A DNA stretch of 64,000 nucleotides. Source: an uncultured Gemmiger sp. (GTDB lineage: Bacteria; Bacillota; Clostridia; Oscillospirales; Ruminococcaceae). The stretch lies in assembly GCA_944388175.1 (NCBI GenBank), contig CALXHR010000001.1, forward strand, positions 1-64,000. The letters run 5' to 3'. The notes beneath the pieces were generated by a model. It was not told the origin of the DNA. It did no database searches and was given only the letters and a program-made list of their open reading frames with translations. Shown here piece by piece: positions 1-7,165 of the stretch; positions within the stretch are counted from its first letter, which is position 1, and each line of letters starts with the position of its first letter. The translations under genes and the position numbers were made by a program.

Positions 1-1595
1 TCCTTTTCCGGCGGGCACTGCGGCACTTTGGCATCTTCCTTCTTCGACAGATTATAGTTCTGCCCAACATCCAGCCCGCATTTCCGCTTAACCTGAGAGA
101 TATACAGGCTGGACACCTTCAAACCATACTTCTCCAGCACATACGTCTTAATCTCGTCATAGGTAGCCTTGCTTTCCGCCGCTGTCAAATCCAGCTCGTC
201 CAGATTCAACTCCACTTCGATATGCTGCTTGGCGTTAAGTTTGGACAAGAGTACTACCGTCTCTACATGCTTGGTCCGCGGGAAAAGGTCCACCGGCTGT
301 ACCGGCTGCGCGCAATAGCCATGTTCCACCAGCCAGCGCGCGTCGCGCGCGGCGGTGGCAGCGTTGCAGCTGACCATGACCACGGTGCGCGGGGTCATCT
401 GCACGATGGCCTGCAGCGTGGCTTCATCGCAGCCTTTGCGCGGCGGGTCCACCACAATCACGTCGGGGCGGGCGCCTTCGGCTGCCAGCTGGGCTGCGGC
501 GGCGCCGGCGTCCTGGCAGCGGAAATCCGCTTTTTCGGTGGGCAGGCCCAGCCGTGCGGCAGTCGCTTGGGCACCTTCCACAGCCTGCGGCACAATCTCG
601 ATGCCCAGCAGACGGCGGCAGTCCGGCAGCATCGAAAGGCCGATTGTGCCCATGCCGCAGTACAGGTCCAACAAAAAATCGTCGGGGCGCAGCGCGGCAA
701 CCGTGCGTGCACGGGCGTACAGCACTTCGGCGGCCGGGGTGTTGACCTGGTAGAATTCATGCACGCCCATGCGCAGCGCCACGCCGGCCAGCGTGTCCTC
801 AATAAACCCGGGCCCCAGCACGGTGCGGGTCGCATCGCCCAGGATGACGTTGGTGCGGGCGGTGTTGCCGTTGACGAGCACCGTCGTCAAGTCAAATTCC
901 CGCTGCAAAGTCTCGCACAGGGCGCGTTCCTGCGGCAGCGCACGGCCATTGAGCACAAAGCACAAAAGGCGCTGCCCGCTGTGCCAGCCCTGGCGCATAT
1001 ACAGGTGCCGTACCAGGCCGGTGTGGCGTTCCTCGTCATAGGCGGTTGCGCCGGCTTTTTGCAGTAAGGCGCAGGCGCGCGCCGCCAGGCGGTTCATCCA
1101 ATCCGGCTGCAGGCGGCAGTCCCGGCAGGCGACGATGCGGTGGCTGCGCCCGGCGTAAAACCCCGTCACAAGGTGGCCGTTGTCGTCCGTGCCCACCGGC
1201 AGCTGCACTTTGTTGCGGTACCGCTCGGTCAGCGGCGCGGGCAGTACAGGGCGCACCGGTACGTCCAGCTTGCCCAGGCGGGCAAAGGCGTCCTGCACAA
1301 ACTGTGTTTTGGCGGCGCATTCGGCTTCGTAAGAAATATGCCGCAGCCCGCAGCCGCCGCAGTGCCCGGCGACCGGGCAGTCCACCGCAATGCGGCCGGG
1401 GCCGGGGGTCAGCAGCTGCTCCAGGCGGCCGAAGGCATAATGTTTCAGCGCTTTGACAATGCGCACCTGGGCAACGTCGCCGGTGGCGGTGCCGGGCACA
1501 AAGACGGCCTGCCCGTCGCAGTGCGCGACGCCGTTGCCGTCGCTGGAAAGCGATTCCACCGTCAGGCGCAGAAGTTGGTTTTTGGCAAAAGGCAT
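1..1595 (-). CDS. rlmD: 23S rRNA (uracil-5-)-methyltransferase RlmD/RumA type, 3' end cut by window edge
   Basis: SAM-dependent RNA m5U methyltransferase of the TrmA/RlmD family, expected to modify 23S rRNA (U1939, or U747 if a paralogue; I cannot separate these). It starts at ATG 1593-1595 behind an AGGAG and is still open at base 1, so about 531 codons are visible. Seen in the translation: an N-terminal iron-sulfur type cysteine set ending in CGGCGLRH, a SAM-binding motif LLDLYCGMGTIGL, the catalytic block VVDPPRKGCD and the nucleophile region VSCNAATAARD. The catalytic fold ends near VETVVLLSKL; about 75 further residues follow, a C-terminal extension that I recall from clostridial homologues. 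It lies 9 nt downstream of the araC-type gene and is probably cotranscribed with it. Confidence 0.9.
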   Translation of the reverse strand, partial: MPFAKNQLLRLTVESLSSDGNGVAHCDGQAVFVPGTATGDVAQVRIVKALKHYAFGRLEQLLTPGPGRIAVDCPVAGHCGGCGLRHISYEAECAAKTQFVQDAFARLGKLDVPVRPVLPAPLTERYRNKVQLPVGTDDNGHLVTGFYAGRSHRIVACRDCRLQPDWMNRLAARACALLQKAGATAYDEERHTGLVRHLYMRQGWHSGQRLLCFVLNGRALPQERALCETLQREFDLTTVLVNGNTARTNVILGDATRTVLGPGFIEDTLAGVALRMGVHEFYQVNTPAAEVLYARARTVAALRPDDFLLDLYCGMGTIGLSMLPDCRRLLGIEIVPQAVEGAQATAARLGLPTEKADFRCQDAGAAAAQLAAEGARPDVIVVDPPRKGCDEATLQAIVQMTPRTVVMVSCNAATAARDARWLVEHGYCAQPVQPVDLFPRTKHVETVVLLSKLNAKQHIEVELNLDELDLTAAESKATYDEIKTYVLEKYGLKVSSLYISQVKRKCGLDVGQNYNLSKKEDAKVPQCPPEK

Positions 1596-1604
1596 GGGGG
1601 CTCC

Positions 1605-2462
1605 TTACATTTCTGTCAATTTGGCGGGGTCTTTTTCCAGCGTGGCGAGGTAACGGCTCGGCGGCACGCCCTTGACCTTTTTAAAGACGCGCGAAAAATA
1701 GAACTGGTCAAAGAAACCGACCGAGACCGCGATCTCGGCGATGGAAAGATTGGAATTTTTCAGCAGGCTGCACGCTTCGCTGATGCGGTAGTTGGTCAGG
1801 TAGTCGATGGGGCTTTGGCCAACGTTGGACATAAACACGCGGTAGAGGTGGCTGCGGCTGACGCCCACGGCTTTGGCGATGTCGTCGACCGAGATATCGT
1901 GCGAGTAGTTGAACTGGATATACTTGATGGCCGACAGCACGTACTGGCTGCTGGAAGAACCAATGTTGGGCATGGCGTCGCGGGCTTCCTTCATCAGGTG
2001 CGCCATAAAAATATACAGGTAGCCGGTCATCAGCGCTTCGCTCTGCGGGTCGGCCCCGCGCGCCAGATAAATCTGGTATAACGCTTCGCGCACGGTCTGG
2101 GGGTCTTTGCAGCGGTGCACGGGCCGCTGGTCGCTGAACGGCGTCTGCTGCACCAGACGGTTGGCGCACGCGCCGTTAAAGCCGACCCAATAGTACTCCC
2201 ACGGGTCGGTTTCATCCGCCGCATAGGTGATAAGCTGGTTGGGCTTGGCCAAAAACAGGTCGCCCTCCTGCAAGGTGTAGGAGACGCCGCCCACCTGGTA
2301 CACGCCGCGCCCGGCGACCACCAGGTGGATCAGATAGTGATCCCGCACGCCGGGGCCCCAGGTGTGGCCGGGCTGGCAATACTCATGCCCGCAGTTGAAG
2401 ATGGACAATTCGACATTGTCCGTGTAACTCTGCTTGTAGGACTGTTTGCTCACATTGCTCAT
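1605..2462 (-). CDS. AraC-family transcriptional regulator
   Basis: 285-residue one-component regulator. The N-terminal half (about 15-150) is a cupin-like ligand-sensing domain (HLVVAGRGVYQVGG, then DLFLAKPNQLITY). The C-terminal half (about 180-280) has the two AraC helix-turn-helix units: DISVDDIAKAVGVSRSHLYR and LSIAEIAVSVGFFDQFYFSR. Start ATG 2460-2462 has a GAGGTG-like Shine-Dalgarno. It is divergent from galactokinase, with back-to-back promoters between them, so control of sugar use is a reasonable inference; the inducer is unknown. A G/C hairpin at 2479-2500 sits in its 5' leader just upstream of the ribosome-binding site. Confidence 0.9.
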   Translation of the reverse strand: MSNVSKQSYKQSYTDNVELSIFNCGHEYCQPGHTWGPGVRDHYLIHLVVAGRGVYQVGGVSYTLQEGDLFLAKPNQLITYAADETDPWEYYWVGFNGACANRLVQQTPFSDQRPVHRCKDPQTVREALYQIYLARGADPQSEALMTGYLYIFMAHLMKEARDAMPNIGSSSSQYVLSAIKYIQFNYSHDISVDDIAKAVGVSRSHLYRVFMSNVGQSPIDYLTNYRISEACSLLKNSNLSIAEIAVSVGFFDQFYFSRVFKKVKGVPPSRYLATLEKDPAKLTEM

Positions 2463-2519
2463 GGTACCACACCTCGCCGGGGTCCTGCCGGGCAGGCCCC
2501 TGAATCTTTTCTTTTTTTA

Positions 2520-2548
2520 ATTATAGCAGGTGATTCATCAAAAGTCCA
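2520..2548 (-). promoter_or_regulatory. candidate sigma-A promoter of the araC-type gene
   Basis: On the minus strand TGGACT (2543-2548) and TATAAT (2520-2525) are 17 nt apart, about 58 nt before the araC-type start. The -10 is perfect and the -35 is moderate. Confidence 0.5.
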
Positions 2549-2569
2549 TAAAGGCGCAGTAAAAAAATG

Positions 2570-2597
2570 TTTACTTCCCGCCAAAATTTGTTATACT
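2570..2597 (+). promoter_or_regulatory. candidate sigma-A promoter of galK
   Basis: TTTACT (2570-2575), 16-nt spacer, TATACT (2592-2597). It lies about 110 nt before the galactokinase start. The weak -35 fits an activator-dependent promoter, possibly using the divergent AraC-type protein. Confidence 0.5.
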
Positions 2598-2709
2598 GGG
2601 TACAAGAACGGTGTAAATGGCTTGGGTTTTGGCTGTTTACCCAAAACTGCGTGGCGCTTTTTGTGCATGTTGGCAAGAGCGCCGCCCACAGGAAAGGCGA
2701 GTTGAAGTT

Positions 2710-4017
2710 ATGGCGAACACCCGTGAATTGAAGCAGCAGATCGCACAGGGCTTGTATGACGGCGCTCTTGCCAAATTGTACGGCGGGGACGACGCGACGC
2801 TGGCGGCCCAGCGCGCGCGGTACATGCAGGCGATCGACCATTTTGCCGAGGAGTTTGGCCCTGACCGCACGGTGCGGCTCTACTCGGCCCCCGGCCGTAC
2901 CGAGATCGGCGGCAACCACACCGACCACAACAACGGCGTTGTGCTGGCCGGTTCCGTCAACCTGGATATTGTGGCGGTCGTTTCGCCCAATGCGGACAAT
3001 GTCATCCGCGTGAAATCGGAAGGGTTCGGCCGCATCAACGATGTGGACCTGAGCATCCGCACCCCGCAGCCGAAGGAAGCCGAGCATTCTGCGGCGCTGA
3101 TCCGCGGCGTGGCAGTCGGCATCCTCAATGACGGGGGGCAGGTCGGCGGCTTTGACGCCTACACCACCAGTGACGTGCTGCGCGGGTCGGGGCTTTCCAG
3201 CTCGGCGGCGTTTGAGGTGTGCATCGGCGCGATTTTGCGCGGCGAGTACAACGGCAACGATATGGAAAAATTCAGCCAGGTGCGCATCGCGCAGATCGGC
3301 CAGTATGCCGAGAACGTCTTTTTCGGCAAGCCCTGCGGCCTGATGGACCAGACGGCGTGCGCGGTGGGCGGCGTCATCACCATCGACTTTAAAGACCCTG
3401 CGCACCCCGTCGTCGGGCAGGCCAAGCTCGATCTGGCCAAGCACGGCTATGTGCTGTGCATCAGCGACACCAAGGGCAGCCATGCCGACCTGACCGACGA
3501 CTATGCTGCCATCCGCCGCGAGATGGAGAGCGTGGCCGCCTGCTTTGGCCAGAAGGTCCTGCGCGACGTGCCGGAAGCGGACTTCTACGCTGCCATCCCC
3601 GATGTGCGCAAAAAAGTGGGGGACCGCGCCGTTGTGCGCGCCATCCATTTCTACAACGACTGCCGCCGTGCCGCCGAGCTGTGCCAGGCCGTGCAGAACG
3701 ATGAATTTGACAAGTTCCTGCGCCTGATCATCGAGGGTGGGCATTCCAGCTTTGAGTTCAACCAGAACGCCTACAGCATCAAGAACCCCAAAGAGCAGGG
3801 CGTGTCGCTGGCGCTGGCGTTGAGCCAGAACATCCTGAACGGCCGCGGCGCGTGGCGTCTGCAGGGCGGCGGTTTTGCCGGTACCATCCAGGCGTTTGTG
3901 CCGGAGGACCTCGTGGACGCCTACCGCGCTGCCATCGACGGTTGCTTTGGCGCGGGCAGCTGCCATGTGCTCAACATCCGCAACTATGGCGCGGTGCCGG
4001 TCACGCCGGAACTGTAA
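2710..4017 (+). CDS. galK: galactokinase
   Basis: GHMP-family kinase that phosphorylates D-galactose to galactose 1-phosphate with ATP, the first Leloir step. 435 residues, normal to slightly long. Motifs in order: the galactokinase signature GRTEIGGNHTDHNNG, the ATP loop GSGLSSSAAFEV, and the C-terminal GGGFAGTIQAF. I chose ATG 2710 (MANTRELKQQ), preceded by AGGAAAGG; an in-frame ATG at 2617 gives a non-homologous leader and lies only about 13 nt after the inferred transcription start. No galT or galE is adjacent. A strong terminator follows at 4043. Confidence 0.95.
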   Translation: MANTRELKQQIAQGLYDGALAKLYGGDDATLAAQRARYMQAIDHFAEEFGPDRTVRLYSAPGRTEIGGNHTDHNNGVVLAGSVNLDIVAVVSPNADNVIRVKSEGFGRINDVDLSIRTPQPKEAEHSAALIRGVAVGILNDGGQVGGFDAYTTSDVLRGSGLSSSAAFEVCIGAILRGEYNGNDMEKFSQVRIAQIGQYAENVFFGKPCGLMDQTACAVGGVITIDFKDPAHPVVGQAKLDLAKHGYVLCISDTKGSHADLTDDYAAIRREMESVAACFGQKVLRDVPEADFYAAIPDVRKKVGDRAVVRAIHFYNDCRRAAELCQAVQNDEFDKFLRLIIEGGHSSFEFNQNAYSIKNPKEQGVSLALALSQNILNGRGAWRLQGGGFAGTIQAFVPEDLVDAYRAAIDGCFGAGSCHVLNIRNYGAVPVTPEL

Positions 4018-4042
4018 CCCGTTGCCTGCAAAAACCAATTTG

Positions 4043-4087
4043 CCCTGCCGGGCCGGCCGTTTGGCTGCGCCCGGCAGGGTGTTTTTT
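4043..4087 (+). terminator. intrinsic terminator after galK
   Basis: An 11-bp perfect stem CCCTGCCGGGC (4043-4053) pairs with 4069-4079, followed by a T-run at 4082-4087. Confidence 0.85.
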
Positions 4088-4108
4088 CTTTGCCGGTTTG
4101 TTTGCAAA

Positions 4109-4133
4109 CAAAAAGCCCTGGCAAAGCCAGGGC
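4109..4133 (-). terminator. intrinsic terminator of the ATP-grasp gene
   Basis: The 8-bp stem GCCCTGGC / GCCAGGGC (4115-4122 with 4126-4133) has an AAA loop and, on the minus strand, five T after it. It faces the galK terminator, as expected for convergent genes. Confidence 0.75.
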
Positions 4134-4170
4134 AAAAGGGAAGGCAAAACGGGGCGGGAAAAGCGGCCGC

Positions 4171-5364
4171 TCAGGCTTTTTCCTGCACATAGCGGATAAA
4201 GGCGTCGCGCTCGGCGGCAGTCTTGAGGTTGGCCGTGTACATGCGGTCGCCCATATCCAGGCGCAGGGCAGGGGGCAGCTCGTCATACATCTTCATGCGG
4301 CTGCCGTAGCGCTTCATGATCTGCTCATGGGTGTGCTTGTAGGTGTGGCAGTCGCGGCGCGCCGCATAGACGCAGAAGAACTTGGGGCCGTTCAGGTCCA
4401 GGTTGCGTACCTTGTCGTAGCAGACCATGTCGGCCCAGATCTGGTAGCAGTCTACCGAGTTGGCGTAGTTAATCATATCGGGGGTATAGCCGCCGGCCGG
4501 GCGCATGTTGACCTCCAGCGCCACATAGTCGCCGGCTTTGCCCAGGCCGGGTTTGTCCTCGTTCAGCTGGAAAAATTCGCAGTGGAAGAAACGGCTTTTG
4601 GCGCCAAAGGCTTTGATGGTGCGGAAGCCGACGTCTTTGAGCGCCGCGGGCACCGATTTCTGCGTCCAGTACGCAAGGTCGCCCTGCTGGTTGACGATGT
4701 CCAGCACCGGTACCGGGAACACGTTGGACGTGTAAAAGAGCGGCACGCAGTGGGAATCGGCCACGCCGTCAAAGCTGACGATGCTGCCGCTGATGTATTC
4801 CTCCATGATATACGGCACGGTGGGGGCGCTGGCGTAAAACGCCCGCAGCTCCGCGTCGCTTTTCAATTTGTAGGTGGCTTCGGCGCCGCAGCCGTTGTCC
4901 GGTTTGACGATGACGGGGTAGCCGACCTCGCGGATAAAATCGCGCGCCGCTTCCAGCGTGCTGACCATGTGGTGGCGCGCCACCGGCACGCCGGCGCGGC
5001 GGTAACTTTCCTTCATTTGGCTCTTGAACTTGATGCGCTGGATGAAATCGTTCTGCGCGCCGGTGGTGATGTTGAAATCGGTGCGCAGCTGGGCGTCCAT
5101 CTCCAGCCAGTATTCGTTGTTGGATTCCAGCCAGTCGATCTTGCCATAGTGGAAGGTGAAATACCCGACGGCCCGCACCATCTCGTCATAGTTGCCCAGA
5201 TCGTCCACGCGGTAGTATTCGGTCAGGCAGTATTTGAGTTCGTCCGGGATTTCGTCGTACGGCGCGTCGCCGATGCCCAGCACATTGACGCCGTTGCAGC
5301 GCAAACGGTCGCAGAAATTCCAGTACGTTTTGGGGAAATGCGGGCTGACAAAGATAAAATTCAT
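4171..5364 (-). CDS. ATP-grasp domain protein, unknown substrate
   Basis: 397 residues. The N-terminal part (MNFIFVSPHFPKTYW) resembles the pre-ATP-grasp domain of carboxylate-amine ligases. The central ATP-grasp fold shows the nucleotide-binding strands YPVIVKPDNGCGAEATYKL and PYIMEEYISGSIVSFDG, and a metal-binding ALEVNMRPAGGYTPDM near residue 290. Such enzymes join a carboxylate to an amine or thiol by way of an acyl phosphate; the substrate cannot be read from the sequence. I chose ATG 5362-5364 with GAGAGGAAG upstream; a GTG at 5388 lies inside that ribosome-binding region. It is 33 nt downstream of the DUF4250 gene, so probably in one transcript with it. Confidence 0.8.
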   Translation of the reverse strand: MNFIFVSPHFPKTYWNFCDRLRCNGVNVLGIGDAPYDEIPDELKYCLTEYYRVDDLGNYDEMVRAVGYFTFHYGKIDWLESNNEYWLEMDAQLRTDFNITTGAQNDFIQRIKFKSQMKESYRRAGVPVARHHMVSTLEAARDFIREVGYPVIVKPDNGCGAEATYKLKSDAELRAFYASAPTVPYIMEEYISGSIVSFDGVADSHCVPLFYTSNVFPVPVLDIVNQQGDLAYWTQKSVPAALKDVGFRTIKAFGAKSRFFHCEFFQLNEDKPGLGKAGDYVALEVNMRPAGGYTPDMINYANSVDCYQIWADMVCYDKVRNLDLNGPKFFCVYAARRDCHTYKHTHEQIMKRYGSRMKMYDELPPALRLDMGDRMYTANLKTAAERDAFIRYVQEKA

Positions 5365-5397
5365 GGCAAAATCGACTTCCTCTCTCACAAAACGGCG

Positions 5398-5571
5398 TTA
5401 CACAAACTGGTTGCGGGCAGCGTCATAGGTGTAGCCTGCTTCTGCCAGGGTCGCACAAAGGGCCGTTTCATCGGCATCCTCTTCCTCGCAGAACATGGCC
5501 AGGCTCGCGTCGCGGTCGCGCAGTTTGGTGTTTACATAACTCAACAGTATGATGGGGTCCCGGGGCAGCAT
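5398..5571 (-). CDS. DUF4250 family small protein
   Basis: 57-residue gene, read from ATG 5569-5571 with AAGGAG 7 nt upstream to TAA at 5398. The translation begins MLPRDPIILLSYVNTKLRD and ends GYTYDAARNQFV, which matches what I know of DUF4250: an N-terminal P-x-D-P-x-x-L-L-S-x-x-N-T-K-L-R-D and a C-terminal GYxYdxxxNqF. Function is unknown. It lies between rpmB and the ATP-grasp gene, all leftward. Confidence 0.8.
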   Translation of the reverse strand: MLPRDPIILLSYVNTKLRDRDASLAMFCEEEDADETALCATLAEAGYTYDAARNQFV

Positions 5572-5611
5572 AGCGTACTCCTTTTTCTAAATGGGCGCAG
5601 AAAAGAGAAAA

Positions 5612-5635
5612 TGCCGGCCACGGACGTGACCGGCA
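5612..5635 (-). terminator. intrinsic terminator or attenuator after rpmB
   Basis: An 11-bp stem TGCCGGCCACG (5612-5622) pairs with 5625-5635 with one G.U pair, and T-rich sequence follows on the minus strand. It separates rpmB from the DUF4250 gene. Confidence 0.65.
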
Positions 5636-5649
5636 ATTTTTCCTTCCAA

Positions 5650-5838
5650 TCAGACCGCGCGGGTAACTTTACCAGAGCGCAGGCAGCGGGTGCAGGCGTA
5701 GATATACTTCGGAGAACCGTCCACGATCGCCTTCACGCGCTTGACATTGGGGTTCCAGGTACGGTTGCTCCGACGATGGGAGTGGGAGACTTTGATACCG
5801 AACGTGACACCTTTGCCACAGCAAGAACATTTGGCCAT
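5650..5838 (-). CDS. rpmB: 50S ribosomal protein L28
   Basis: 62-residue ribosomal protein, start ATG 5836-5838 with a strong AGGAGGTG upstream. It is the zinc-binding (C+) form: the N-terminal KCSCCGKG and the C-terminal YACTRCLRSGKV supply four or more cysteines. The core SHSHRRSNRTWNPNV is typical of L28. In Bacillus rpmB directly follows spoVM; here it is about 21 kb away and on the other strand. Confidence 0.95.
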   Translation of the reverse strand: MAKCSCCGKGVTFGIKVSHSHRRSNRTWNPNVKRVKAIVDGSPKYIYACTRCLRSGKVTRAV

Positions 5839-5871
5839 AATTGCTTGCACCTCCTTCTCAATAGCTGTACT

Positions 5872-5900
5872 ATTATAACGAATCCCAGCTGCAAATGCAA
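5872..5900 (-). promoter_or_regulatory. sigma-A promoter of rpmB
   Basis: On the minus strand TTGCAT (5895-5900), 17-nt spacer, TATAAT (5872-5877), 33 nt before the L28 start. Confidence 0.75.
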
Positions 5901-5966
5901 GCCTTTTGCACAAAAAAGTTGCAATTTTTTGTGAAAACGGCCTGCGGGGCCGGCGGGGGCAGGCGT

Positions 5967-5992
5967 CGCCCCCGCCCTTGCGCCGAAAGGGC
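5967..5992 (+). repeat. left 26-bp direct repeat flanking the IS
   Basis: Identical to 7083-7108. It contains an inverted repeat GCCCTT...AAGGGC, and its left part pairs with GGCGGGGGC at 5952-5960. It may be a long target-site duplication or a pre-existing repeat. Confidence 0.9.
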
Positions 5993-6002
5993 TGTAGGTT
6001 TG

Positions 6003-6953
6003 TCAAACATCTTGTACAGGAAGAGAATTGAAAAAAGCAGTAAGTTTTTCTTTAGGAGAGAGCCAAGCAAGAGGGCGCATAGGTAAGTTGTTGGAGCGAT
6101 TTTGGTGCGCAGCGAGCTGCGCACCAAAATCGGCGAGCGAGTAGAATCGATGAGAATCATAGAAGCGCTTCTGGTCTTCCCGGTGGCTGCGCTCTACTTT
6201 GCCGTTGTGGCGGGGTGTGTATGGACGGATCAGTTTGTGTCGGATTCCAAGGCGCGCGGCGGTCAATTCAAAGCGTGTGGGCAGATTTCTTCTGCTGTTG
6301 GAAAAACGGTTGGTGAATTCGAATCCGTTGTCTGTTTGCACACACTCTACCCGCACGCCACGGCGTTTGAACCAGGCTGCCATTTTCTCCAGGAAATCGG
6401 CCGCAGAATAGATGCTCTGTTCCGGGTAGGCGCCTAAATAGCGTAACCGGGTATACTCGTCGATGGCGGTATACTGGTACAGCCGTTCTTCCGGGTTGGC
6501 CAGGCATTTCAGCGGCACTACTTTCACATCCACCTGCACACGCTGGCCGGGATACTGCATTTGTTCGTATGGTTTTGCCTTGTAAGGCGCTTTAGCCTTG
6601 GGCTGTGGGAACATCCCCAGCTTGCGCATGACCCGGAACAGGGTTTCCGGGCGACGGGTATACCCACGTTTGCGAAGCCGATGCCAGAATTCCAACATAC
6701 CAAGCGTTGGATTCCGCCTCCGCATATCCCGGATGAGTTTTAGTTCTGCCTCGGTATGCTGGTTCGGATGGTGGTGCGGGCGTCTGGACTGGCAGGCCAG
6801 AGACGCCACACCTCCATCCCAGCGTGCCTTCCAGTAGTAGATATACGACCGACTCTTGTTGTATTTCCGGCTCGCACGGCTTACGCCATATTTAGCTGCA
6901 TATTGCATGAGGGATTGCCGGTACCGCATGTCTTGTGTTATACTTTTACTCAT
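6003..6953 (-). CDS. IS481-like DDE transposase
   Basis: 316 residues. The N-terminal helix-turn-helix (about 15-60: YGVSRASRKYNKSRSYIYYW) binds ends; a second winged region follows. The DDE integrase core begins near residue 135 (GQRVQVDVKVVP, first Asp), continues with VQTDNGFEF (second Asp) and RPYTPRHNGKVERSHRED (Glu), and ends with the C-terminal RPLAWLSPKEKL. It is one uninterrupted frame, unlike the two-frame IS3 type, hence the IS481 assignment. ATG 6951-6953 has AAGGAG upstream. A perfect 15-bp inverted repeat lies inside the coding sequence at 6098-6131. Confidence 0.88.
   Translation of the reverse strand: MSKSITQDMRYRQSLMQYAAKYGVSRASRKYNKSRSYIYYWKARWDGGVASLACQSRRPHHHPNQHTEAELKLIRDMRRRNPTLGMLEFWHRLRKRGYTRRPETLFRVMRKLGMFPQPKAKAPYKAKPYEQMQYPGQRVQVDVKVVPLKCLANPEERLYQYTAIDEYTRLRYLGAYPEQSIYSAADFLEKMAAWFKRRGVRVECVQTDNGFEFTNRFSNSRRNLPTRFELTAARLGIRHKLIRPYTPRHNGKVERSHREDQKRFYDSHRFYSLADFGAQLAAHQNRSNNLPMRPLAWLSPKEKLTAFFNSLPVQDV
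6098..6131. repeat. perfect 15-bp inverted repeat inside the transposase gene
   Basis: GATTTTGGTGCGCAG (6098-6112), loop CGAG, and its exact complement at 6117-6131. In the protein frame it encodes DFGAQLAAHQNR, a segment that fits the family, so it is not an obvious insertion. Confidence 0.95.
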
Positions 6954-7082
6954 GAGGGACAGAGCTCCTTTTTTGGGTTTGTTGTGTGTGGTAACTTAAC
7001 TATACCCTATGAAGGCTCTGTCCTTCTACTTTTTTATCCTCTTTCTTGATCTCTGCTGTCCAAGATGTATTATAGCTCTACA

Positions 7083-7108
7083 CGCCCCCGCCCTTGCGCC
7101 GAAAGGGC
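7083..7108 (+). repeat. right 26-bp direct repeat flanking the IS
   Basis: Exact copy of 5967-5992. It ends one base before the -35 of the M50-gene promoter. Confidence 0.9.
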
Positions 7109-7137
7109 TTGTTTTGCGCCATTTTATACGATATAAT
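7109..7137 (+). promoter_or_regulatory. sigma-A promoter of the M50-scpAB operon
   Basis: TTGTTT (7109-7114), 17-nt spacer, TATAAT (7132-7137), 28 nt before the start codon. Confidence 0.65.
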
Positions 7138-7165
7138 AAAGTGATATTTTATGTAAGGAGCGTGT

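Larger units (their letters stand above)
5993..7082 (-). mobile_element. complete IS481-like insertion sequence, about 1090 bp
   Basis: The ends form imperfect terminal inverted repeats: left TGTAG then (A)ACATCTTGTACAG (5993-6019), right, read inward, TGTAG then (T)ACATCTTGGACAG (7082-7056), about 20 of 27 positions identical. One transposase gene fills the element, its stop only 10 bp from the left end. Exact 26-bp direct repeats flank it. The element appears intact, which suggests recent arrival. It sits between the divergent promoters of rpmB and the M50 gene and leaves both intact. Confidence 0.88.

Noticed and set aside
2479-2500. G/C hairpin followed by T-rich sequence on the plus strand
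   Set aside because: It looks like a terminator, but no plus-strand gene precedes it; it lies in the leader of the araC-type gene. Left as a possible leader structure only.
4090-5934. A 614-codon open frame on the plus strand
   Set aside because: Antisense to the ATP-grasp, DUF4250 and rpmB genes, all of which have good starts and motifs.
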